A stretch of 64,000 nucleotides of DNA, from contig NZ_JAKKFD010000016.1 in assembly GCF_022229005.1 (NCBI RefSeq), positions 1-64,000 of the forward strand, given 5' to 3'. The notes under the pieces are model-generated. The model worked only from the letters and a program-made list of their open reading frames with translations, made no database searches and was not told the origin of the DNA. This DNA is from Micromonospora trifolii (GTDB lineage Bacteria > Actinomycetota > Actinomycetes > Mycobacteriales > Micromonosporaceae). Each line of letters starts with the position of its first letter. Position 1 is the first letter of the stretch. Positions 54,541-62,800 of this stretch are shown piece after piece. The translations under genes were made by a program, and so were the position numbers.

Positions 54541-55959
54541 TCAGCGCAGCCGGCGGATGTCGCCGAACGCGCGGTAGTAGCCACCGCGGCTGGACTCGCG
54601 CACCTCGGTCACCAGGTAGCGGGCGCCCGGCTCGCGAATCCCCTTGGGGAACTGCACCGACCAGTCGCGTCGGTAACCGTCGGAGAGCACCTGAACCCGC
54701 AACCGCCCCCGATCGTCCATGCACTGCACGACCACGCCCGCGCCCGAGTCGCTGGTCACCTCGACGATCGTCGGTTGCACCGGCTGGGGCGCCTGGCGGG
54801 GGGCCTTGATGTCGCGTACCTCAGGCACGTTGCCGGCCTGCGCCGCGCGGATCGCCGGCTCGCTCGCGTCGATGCAGGCCAGATGGCCGCCGGTGGTGAC
54901 GACGTAGAGCCGGTCGTCGTGGTACTGCATCGAGTACGCCGAGCCGCAGCCGGTGCCGAGCTTCCACAGCCGGGTGCCCGCCGCGTCGAAGCAGTAGATC
55001 GAGGACTGGCTGTCACCGGCGAAGACGTACTCGCCGCCCTCGGCGGTGGCGCAGGAGAAGACCGGGGCGTCGCACAGGTAGGTGCGTTCGGGGCGACCGG
55101 CCTTGGACAGCCGCACCACCTCACGGGTGCTGGTGCCGGCGAACACGCTGCCGTGCTCCTGCCAGCCGAAGAGCACCGAACCGGTCCTCGTGTGCCACAG
55201 CTCGCTGCCGGTGCGCCACTCGTAGCCGGTCACGCCCTGCGAGTGGCCGTGGTAGATGGCGTCGTCGTCGCACCGCACCATCCAGGCCGAACGCCCCCGC
55301 CCGGGGCGACGCCACAGGAACTCGTCCTCGTGGTCGACGGCGGTGATCCCGCCGTCCGCGTCGGAGACGCCGAGGACGCCGTCGTGGATGTCCAGCCAGT
55401 AGATGTCGATCTCCGGGGCGATCGCGTACGCCACGCGGGGCACCTTGCCGGACAGGTCGTAGACGTTGCCGTCGTCGCAGCCGGCGTAGATCCAGGCGTC
55501 GTCGGCGACGATGCACTTCACCCCGTCGGGAAGGCGGACCTGGCTGCGCACCCGGGCGTCGTGGTCGAGCGTGGTGATGACTCCGTGCTCGTTGCCGACC
55601 ATGCAGTGCCGCCCGTCGACGAAGATGCCGAAGGCGGGGGCGCCGGAGTCGTAGCGCCAGAGCACCGGGGCGGTGTGGGCGGTGGAGCGGGTGCTGACGA
55701 TCTGCCGCCGCGACACTGTGCGCTTCTGGCGGACACCGGGGACCGCCGGCGCGTAGCCCTTGCGGACCTTCTCCCCGATCTTCTTCGCCGCAGCGGCCCG
55801 GGCCCGGGCGTTGTCCGGATAGGCGCTTGCCTTGACCTGCCCCTGGTCGCCGATGCGGCCGTAGCGCACCGTCAGCGTGGCGTTGTCGACGATGACCTCG
55901 TAGAACTTGTGCGCACCGTCCACTTCGGACAGTTCGAGGTAGGTCGTCTCCTGGGACAT
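54541..55959 (-). CDS. WGR-domain and PQQ-like beta-propeller protein
   Basis: A 472-residue protein without a signal peptide. The N-terminal WGR domain (about 1-68) is recognisable from FYEVIVDNATLTVRYGRIGDQGQ and the helix ARARAAAAKKIGEKVRKGY. A beta-propeller follows (about 95-390) with repeated VYDLSG / IYCFDAAGTRLWKLG-like blades of the PQQ/quinoprotein-like type. The C-terminal 90 residues are a beta domain (DRGRLRVQVLSDGYRRDWSVQFP). WGR domains bind nucleic acid in PARP proteins, but no catalytic domain is present here. ATG 55959 gives the family-typical MSQETTYLEL start. The function is unknown; it could be an internal sensor of DNA state. Confidence 0.85.
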   Translation of the reverse strand: MSQETTYLELSEVDGAHKFYEVIVDNATLTVRYGRIGDQGQVKASAYPDNARARAAAAKKIGEKVRKGYAPAVPGVRQKRTVSRRQIVSTRSTAHTAPVLWRYDSGAPAFGIFVDGRHCMVGNEHGVITTLDHDARVRSQVRLPDGVKCIVADDAWIYAGCDDGNVYDLSGKVPRVAYAIAPEIDIYWLDIHDGVLGVSDADGGITAVDHEDEFLWRRPGRGRSAWMVRCDDDAIYHGHSQGVTGYEWRTGSELWHTRTGSVLFGWQEHGSVFAGTSTREVVRLSKAGRPERTYLCDAPVFSCATAEGGEYVFAGDSQSSIYCFDAAGTRLWKLGTGCGSAYSMQYHDDRLYVVTTGGHLACIDASEPAIRAAQAGNVPEVRDIKAPRQAPQPVQPTIVEVTSDSGAGVVVQCMDDRGRLRVQVLSDGYRRDWSVQFPKGIREPGARYLVTEVRESSRGGYYRAFGDIRRLR

Positions 55960-56022
55960 GGGGGGCCTCCGAGGGGTCAGCGGGCGGCGCGATCCGGCCG
56001 GCGCGGCGACAGTGACCACACG

Positions 56023-56985
56023 TTAACGCCGCCCCCCGACAGAATCGGCGTCCGGCCAACGCAGCGCGTCGTCGCGGAGCACCGCGTGCGCGCCGACGCT
56101 CTGGTTGACGATCTGCGTCACCCGCACGTCGACAGCGATGCTGGCCAGCGCCACCGCGTCCGCGCGGCTGAGGCCGTGCAGCCGCTGCATCAGTGTCAGC
56201 ATCGACTCCAGGGCGGTGAACGTGGCGTCGTCGAGGGAGGCGCCGACGCCCAGGGTCAGCCACGCGTCGGGGGTACGGGCCACCGGGCCGGTGACCGGGA
56301 AGTCGTCGCGCACGTCGATGGTCAACGTCACCTCGTTCATCGGACACTCGATCGCGGTGCCGCCGACCTCGCCGTCACCCTGCGCGGCGTGCCCGTCCCC
56401 GACGGAGAACAGCGCGTCGTCCACCGGGATCGGCAGCAGGAGGGTGCTGCCGGCGGTGAGGTCCCGACAGTCCAGATTGCCGCCCCAGGGGCGCGGTGGG
56501 ATCGTCGAGTGGAGCCCGGGCTCCGCGGGTGGCATGCCGAGCACCCCCATGAAGGGCCGCAGCGCGACAGTGTGGCCGTGCTGGTTGCGGCCGGTCATCG
56601 TCACAGGGTCCAGCGCCCAGGCGTGCACCACTGGTTGATCCTGCACGCCGTAACGCTGATTGAAGCCGCTCGGCCAGCCGCCGGCCACAGTGGTTCCCCA
56701 GCTGCCCGGGACGACCGCGTCGATGCGTACCGCGAGGGTCTGGCCAGCGCGCGCACCGCGGACCGCGACCGGTCCGATCAACGCGTGTCCGTAGTCGGGC
56801 CGGTGCTGCGCGACCCGGGGTCGGTCCCGGTTTGGCCCGCCGGGGTACGGGCCGGCGGACCACCAGCAGTCCAGGGTGCGGTAGGTGACGGTGTCGCCGG
56901 GGTCGATGGTGAGCACCGGCGGGAAGTCGGGGGAGAAGTGGCCGTGCAGGCTGTCGTCCCCGGGCGTGAGGGTGTGTCGCATCAT
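56023..56985 (-). CDS. Acetamidase/formamidase family protein
   Basis: A 320-residue FmdA/AmdA-family hydrolase expected to release ammonia from formamide or acetamide. The N-terminus MMRHTLTPGDDSLHGHFSPDFPPVLTIDPGDTV fits family members in the pattern H-G.FSP...P.L.I.PGDTV, and PRPWGGNLDCRDLTAGSTLLLPI and FSVGDGHAAQGDGEVGGTAIE are core strings near the proposed active site. Full length for the family. It is monocistronic by appearance (63 bases before the WGR start). Confidence 0.92.
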   Translation of the reverse strand: MMRHTLTPGDDSLHGHFSPDFPPVLTIDPGDTVTYRTLDCWWSAGPYPGGPNRDRPRVAQHRPDYGHALIGPVAVRGARAGQTLAVRIDAVVPGSWGTTVAGGWPSGFNQRYGVQDQPVVHAWALDPVTMTGRNQHGHTVALRPFMGVLGMPPAEPGLHSTIPPRPWGGNLDCRDLTAGSTLLLPIPVDDALFSVGDGHAAQGDGEVGGTAIECPMNEVTLTIDVRDDFPVTGPVARTPDAWLTLGVGASLDDATFTALESMLTLMQRLHGLSRADAVALASIAVDVRVTQIVNQSVGAHAVLRDDALRWPDADSVGGRR

Positions 56986-57072
56986 TGCAGGCTAGTGGCC
57001 ACGTGCGGCGGGCAGGCAGGTGCGCGGTGGGTGCCGGGCGCACCCACCGCGCACGTCTTCACCTGGGCGATG

Positions 57073-58095
57073 TCACCCCGAGGTGCAGGAGCGGATCTGT
57101 GGGCGGGCGCTGCTGTTGCCGTTGGTCATGGTGGTGAAGCCGAAGGTGTTGCCACTGCCGTTGGACCGCATGGTCATGACTGTTCCGCTGCTGTCCCAGG
57201 TGGCGGTGCCGTTCCAGATGGTGGTGACCCGCTGCGGTGCGGTGATGGCCACGACCACCGTCCACGTGCTGGCGCCGCTGACCGTCACCGACGTGTTGTA
57301 CCGGTCGCCCCAGACGTTGGGGGTCGTGGCGGTCGCGGTGCAGGTGCCGCCGGAGGGCGGCGGAGTGGTGGTGGGCGGGGGAGTGGTGCCGTCGGGCGCG
57401 ACAGCACGGCCGGTGGACGACGAGATCATGCCGGGGCACAGGTTGCGGCTGGTCAGGTTGGCCATGATCTGTCCGATGGCGTCGCGGGTGTTCTGGATCC
57501 CGTCGTGCATCAGGATGACCTGACCGGCTTGGAGTCGGCTGGCGTTGGCCACGATCTGGCTGACGCTGGCGCCGTTCCAGTCCTGGGAGTCCACGTCCCA
57601 GATCACCTGGCGCATGCCCAGTGACGACGCGACGGACTGCAACGTGGAGTTGGTCTCGCCGTAGGGCGGCCGGAACAGCACCGGCCGGCTGCCGGTGGCC
57701 GACTGGATCGCCGAGCTGGTCTGGGACAGGTCCGACTGCATCTGGGCCTGGCTCATCGAGGTCATGTGGGCGTGGTTCCAGCTGTGGTTGGCCACCCACA
57801 TGCCGGCGGCCACCTGTGCCTGCGCTGCCGAGCGGTTGTTCTGGACGTTCTGCCCGACGTTGAACATGGTGGCCCGTACGCCGTTGCTGCGCAGCACGTT
57901 CAGCAACGCGCTGGTGCTGCCGGTCGGACCGTCGTCGAAGGTGAGCCCGACGTAGCCGTTGCAGGTGGCGGCGCTCGACGGGGTGGAGGTGGCCGCGAGG
58001 ACGACGCCGCACATGGCGACGGCGGTGGCGAGGACGGCGAGCGCCGCGCGCAACCGCCTGGACCACAGGGCCGTGCGGGGGAAGAGCCTGCTCAT
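57073..58095 (-). CDS. Secreted polysaccharide deacetylase (NodB) with CBM2
   Basis: A 340-residue exported enzyme. Signal peptide to about residue 43; NodB catalytic domain (about 46-230) with TFDDGP (Asp54/Asp55), metal histidines in HSWNH (103, 107), RPPYG (141-145) and LMHDG. A Pro/Thr linker (about 238-246) leads to a C-terminal CBM2-type carbohydrate-binding module with Cys at both ends. Such enzymes are chitin oligosaccharide deacetylases or acetylxylan esterases. AAGGGG precedes the ATG. It is divergent from a GH19 chitinase, suggesting joint control and action on chitin. Confidence 0.93.
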   Translation of the reverse strand: MSRLFPRTALWSRRLRAALAVLATAVAMCGVVLAATSTPSSAATCNGYVGLTFDDGPTGSTSALLNVLRSNGVRATMFNVGQNVQNNRSAAQAQVAAGMWVANHSWNHAHMTSMSQAQMQSDLSQTSSAIQSATGSRPVLFRPPYGETNSTLQSVASSLGMRQVIWDVDSQDWNGASVSQIVANASRLQAGQVILMHDGIQNTRDAIGQIMANLTSRNLCPGMISSSTGRAVAPDGTTPPPTTTPPPSGGTCTATATTPNVWGDRYNTSVTVSGASTWTVVVAITAPQRVTTIWNGTATWDSSGTVMTMRSNGSGNTFGFTTMTNGNSSARPQIRSCTSG

Positions 58096-58548
58096 CTGGT
58101 GCCCCTTCGCGCAGGCCCGGACGTGCCCTCGTGTGCGGGCAGCGCAGTCCGGACAGGTGTGGATGAGTGGGTAGGTGGAGCGGAAACGCAACGAAGCCGA
58201 TTGCATTGACCTCAATGGATCGGAGTATTGCAGCGAGATTTCCGACGCGTCAACAAGTTCCGGAACATCCTCGTAACAACTCAGCAGGCCGTTCGGGGGG
58301 TGGGTCCAGGCGTGCCTCGGTCGGAGGGCAGCTCCGATGCCGTCTCCATCACGGCGATCGGTGGGCCTGCCCACGGCGTGATCCGGAAAGTGGCCGGAAT
58401 TATCGACCGTCGATCGCCGGGTCGGCCGTCACGCCCTGCGGCGCCCGCCGCGCCGAATAGTAAAGATTGTGAACAGAAGATGTTACAGTCACTTCGGTCG
58501 ATATCCGCTCGGGTTTCGGCCAGTGAGGTCCGAGGAAGGAGTGATCAC
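58096..58548. other. Divergent promoter gap between deacetylase and chitinase
   Basis: This 453-base gap contains no gene. It holds two palindromes: CATTGACCTCAATG (58204-58217, perfect six-base arms, near the deacetylase side) and ATCGAC-C-GTCGAT (58402-58414). An AT-rich patch at 58455-58492 (AGTAAAGATTGTGAACAG) is a plausible chitinase promoter. AGGAAGGAG just before 58549 is the chitinase ribosome-binding site. Confidence 0.6.
58204..58217. promoter_or_regulatory. Palindrome CATTGACCTCAATG
   Basis: Perfect six-base arms around CC, about 109 bases from the deacetylase start. The nine-base word GACCTCAAT also occurs upstream of the secreted protease (47162-47170), which hints at a shared regulator of secreted enzymes. 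Confidence 0.45.
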
Positions 58549-59628
58549 ATGACGAGACTGCGCGCGCTGGTCGCGCTGGCGGCACTGATCGTCACCGGTG
58601 GGCTGGTCGCGGTCATCCCGGCCACCGCCGCGTCGGCGGCGGCCTGCTCAGCATCGTGGCAGGCATCGGCCGTCTACTGGGGAGACGCCCAGGTCTCCCA
58701 CAACGGCCGCAACTACCGGGCGAAGTGGTGGACCCAGAACGAGACGCCGCCGGGCACGACGGGCGTCTGGGAGGACCTCGGCGCGTGCGGAGGGGGCACC
58801 ACGCCGCCCACCGGGGGGACGTGCAGCTACCCGAACTGGACCGCCGGGACCTGGTACGCCACCGGGGCGATCGTGCGTTACACCAACGGTTCCTACTACA
58901 TCGCCGAGCACGACAATCCGGGCTACGACCCCGTCGTCAGCACCTGGTACTGGGAGCCCTACACCTGTGGCGGTCAGCCGCCGACCACCCCGCCGCCCAC
59001 CAACCCGGGCGGCTTCGTGGTCACCGAGGCCCAGTTCAACCAGATGTTCCCGGGCCGTAACTCGTTCTACACGTACTCCGGGCTCGTCGCCGCGCTCAGC
59101 GCCTACCCGGCGTTCGCCCGCAGCGGCAGTGCCACGGTCCAGCGGCAGGAGGCCGCGGCCTTCCTGGCGAACGTCTACCACGAGACCGGCGGGCTCGTGC
59201 ACGTGGTCGAGCAGAACACCGCGAACTACCCGCACTACTGCGACTACGGCCAGCCGTACGGCTGCCCCGCCGGGCAGGCCGCCTACTACGGGCGGGGGCC
59301 GATCCAGCTCAGTTGGAACTTCAACTACAACGCCGCTGGCAACGCCCTCAACCTGCCGCTGCTGACCAACCCGTGGCTGGTGCAGACGGACGCCGCGGTG
59401 GCCTGGAAGACCGGTATCTGGTACTGGATGACCCAGAACGGGCCGGGCACCATGACCGCCCACAATGCGATGGTCAACGGCGCCGGGTTCGGTCAGACGA
59501 TCCGCAGCATCAACGGCTCGATCGAGTGCAACGGCGGAAACCCCGCCCAGGTGCAGAGTCGCGTCACGAGGTACCAGCAGTTCGTCGGCATCCTCGCGGT
59601 GTCCGCCGGAGCCAACCTCTACTGCTGA
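58549..59628 (+). CDS. GH19 chitinase with two CBM5/12 domains
   Basis: A 359-residue secreted chitinase. Signal peptide to about residue 31; two ChiN/CBM5-12 chitin-binding domains (about 33-80 and 92-140), each with W-x-aromatic strings and flanking Cys (SASWQASAVYWGDAQV; YPNWTAGTWYATGAIV), then a Pro/Thr/Gly linker and a GH19 lysozyme-like domain (about 157-359). Catalytic acid Glu212 lies in HETGG and the base is probably Glu221 in VVEQN. YYGRGPIQLSWNFNY is the family signature. Tandem CBM5/12 modules are less common than the single one in Streptomyces ChiC-type enzymes. Confidence 0.95.
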   Translation: MTRLRALVALAALIVTGGLVAVIPATAASAAACSASWQASAVYWGDAQVSHNGRNYRAKWWTQNETPPGTTGVWEDLGACGGGTTPPTGGTCSYPNWTAGTWYATGAIVRYTNGSYYIAEHDNPGYDPVVSTWYWEPYTCGGQPPTTPPPTNPGGFVVTEAQFNQMFPGRNSFYTYSGLVAALSAYPAFARSGSATVQRQEAAAFLANVYHETGGLVHVVEQNTANYPHYCDYGQPYGCPAGQAAYYGRGPIQLSWNFNYNAAGNALNLPLLTNPWLVQTDAAVAWKTGIWYWMTQNGPGTMTAHNAMVNGAGFGQTIRSINGSIECNGGNPAQVQSRVTRYQQFVGILAVSAGANLYC

Positions 59629-59634
59629 TCCGTG

Positions 59635-59677
59635 GCCGGGCCTCGGCGTACGTCCCCGGACGGTGTCGAGGCCCGGC
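59635..59677. terminator. Hairpin terminator after the chitinase
   Basis: GCCGGGCCTCG (59635-59645) pairs perfectly with CGAGGCCCGGC (59667-59677). It starts seven bases after the stop codon. Confidence 0.8.
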
Positions 59678-59899
59678 GCGTCGGCGGGCGGGGCCCGGTG
59701 GGGGCGGCGGCCGTTTCGGCGCGACCCGTTGACACGGCAGTGCTGCGCCCGGAACTATCAGCGGCAGTCCACAGGCCCCGGCTCCCGTTGCTGACGATCT
59801 CCGATGACAACGATGTCAGGCTCCGACCCGCCACCCGCTCCACACTGCCCAGACGTTCGACGTACTCGACCCGGTTCGAGTCGAAAGGCTCCGTCCCTC

Positions 59900-62800
59900 A
59901 TGTCGCACACCCCCTTTGCGCGCTCCCTCTCACCCCGTCTGATCGCGGCAACGACAGCCGCCCTGCTACCGCTGGGCCTGCTCGTCGCCGCGCCCCTGGC
60001 CAACGCCGCCCCCACCCCCGCACCGCCGGGCAACTTCACCTCCTCGTTCGAGTCCGCCGACCCGCAGCCCGCCACCAGCACCGTGGAGGTCGGCCCGAAC
60101 GGAAAGCCGGTCCAGGCCAACCTGAGCGGCAAGATCGCCACGCTGCCCGGCAGCCTGCTCGGCCAGGTCAGCGCCGTGACCGCGAGCGACGAGAACCCGC
60201 CGCGAGAGATCGCCGCGAACCTCAGGGACGACGATCCGTCGACCAAGTGGCTCGTGTTCGCGTCCACCGGCTGGGTGACCTACCAGCTCGCCAAGCCGGC
60301 GACGGTGGCGCGCTACTCGCTGACCGCTGCCGACGACGCGCCGACCCGGGACCCGAAGGACTTCGTCGTCCAGGGGTCGAACGACGGCAACACCTGGACC
60401 GACCTGGACAAGCGCGCCGGCGAGAAGTTCAGCGGGCGCTTCGCCACCAAGACGTACAGCTTCGCCAACCAGAACGCCTACGGCTTCTACCGGCTCACCA
60501 TCACCGCGAACTCCGGTGACTCGCTCGTGCAGCTCGCCGACTGGAACATCAGCGACGGCTCGGACGTCCGCCCGCCGGCCACCCCCATGATCAGCGTGGC
60601 GACCGCCGGCCCGAACGGCGGTTACACCACGAAGCCGGACGTCGGGTTCACCGGACTGGCCGCGCTGCGCTACTCCGGTGGCGCCGAGGGCAACGGCCGC
60701 TCGTACGCGACCAACAAGCTCTTCGACGTCACCATCCCGGTCGGGCCGAAGACCAGACTGTCGTACAAGATCTTCCCCGAGTTCACCGGTGGGGACGGCC
60801 GCTACCCGTCCACCTACGCCGCCGTCGACCTGCACTTCACCGACGGCAGTTACCTGAGTGCTCGCTCGCCCGCCGACCAGCACGGCTACCCGCTCACCGG
60901 CGCCGGTCAGGGCGCCTCGAAGGTGCTCTTCGCCGACCAGTGGAACCTGGTGCAGGCCGACCTCGGCACCGTCGCGCGCGGCAAGACGATCGACCGCATC
61001 CTGCTCGCGTACGACAATCCGCAGGCCACCGGGGCCACCCGGTTCCAGGGTTGGCTCGACGACATCGAGCTGACGGCCGCGCCGGCGTCTATCGACGGCG
61101 CGAAGCTGACCAACTACGTCGACACCCGACGGGGCACCAACTCGACGGGCGGTTTCTCGCGCGGCAACAACCTGCCGATCACCGCCGTGCCGAACGGGTT
61201 CAACTTCTTCACCCCGGTGACCGACGCGACCTCCGACTCGTGGGAGTACGAGTACCACCGGATCAACAACGAGGCCAACCTGCCCATGCTCCAGGGCCTC
61301 GCGATCTCCCACGAGCCCAGCCCGTGGATGGGTGACCGCAACCAGATGTCAGTCATGCCGGTCGTCGGTGGCGGGCCGCTCACCGGTCAGCCCGCCGGTC
61401 GCGCGCTCGCCTTCAGCCACGACGACGAGACGGCGCAGCCGGACCTCTACCGGGTCACCCTTCAGAACGGCCTGGTCGCGGAGATGTCGCCCACCGACCA
61501 CGCCGGGATCATGCGGTTCACCTTCCCCACCGGGCAGGCGACCGGAAGCCTGGTCTTCCACAACGGCACGTTCACCATCGGCGCGGACGGCACGTTCACC
61601 GGTTGGGTCGACAACGGAAGCGGCCTGTCCGCCGGGCGTAGCCGGATGTTCGTCTCCGGTGCCTTCGACCGGGCGCCGACGGCGTCCGCAGCGACCTCGG
61701 CCACCTTCGACCTCTCCGGGTCGCGGGAGGTGACGATGCGCCTCGCCACGTCGTTCCTCTCTGTCGACCAGGCGCGCCGCAACCTCGATCTGGAGGTCAC
61801 CGGCAAGAGCTTCGACCAGATCCACGCCGCCGCGACGGCCGCGTGGAAGGACCGGCTCGGCCGGGTCGAGGTGCGCGGCGCCACCGAGTCGCAGCTGGTC
61901 AGCATGTACTCGAACCTGTACCGGCTGAACCTCTACCCGAACTCCCAGTCGGAGAACACCGGCACCGCAGCCACGCCGCGCTGGCAGTACGCGAGCCCGG
62001 TCTCGGCGCCGACCGGCGCGTCGACTCCCACCCGGACCGGCGCGAAGGTCGTCGACGGGCAGATCTACGTCAACAACGGCTTCTGGGACACCTACCGCAC
62101 CGTGTGGCCCGCCTACGCGCTGCTGTACCCGGACGTCGCCGCCAAGATCTCCGACGGGTTCGTCCAGCACTACCGCGACGGCGGCTGGATCGCCCGCTGG
62201 TCGTCCCCCGGCTACGCCGACCTGATGACCGGCACCAGCGCGAACGTGGCGCTGGCCCAGGCGTACCTCACCGGGGTCAAGCTGCCCGACCCGCTCGCGG
62301 CCTACGACGCGGCCGTCAAGGACGCGACCGTCGCGTCCGGGCGCAGCGCGGTCGGGCGCAAGGGCATCGAGAGTTCCCTGTTCCTCGGCTACACGCCGAC
62401 GTCCACGGGCGAGTCGGTGTCCTGGGCGCTGGAGGGCTACATCAACGACTTCGGCATCGGCAACATGGGTGCGGCACTCGCCAAGGACCCGGCCACGCCC
62501 AAGTCGGAGCGCGCCCGGCTCAAGGAGGAGTCGCGGTACTTCCTGGAGCGGGCCCGCAACTACGTCCACCTCTTCGACCCGAAGACGAAGCTCTTCCAGG
62601 GCCGCGACGCCGCCGGCAACTTCCTCGCCGGTGACCCGCTGGACTGGGGTGGCGTCTACACCGAGACCAACGGGTGGAACTTCGCGTTCACCGCGCAGCA
62701 GGACGGCCAGGGTCTGATCAACCTGTACGGGGGGCAGAAGGCGCTGCGGGACAAGCTCGACGCGTTCTTCACCACCCCGGAGAACGCCGACCGCCCCGGT

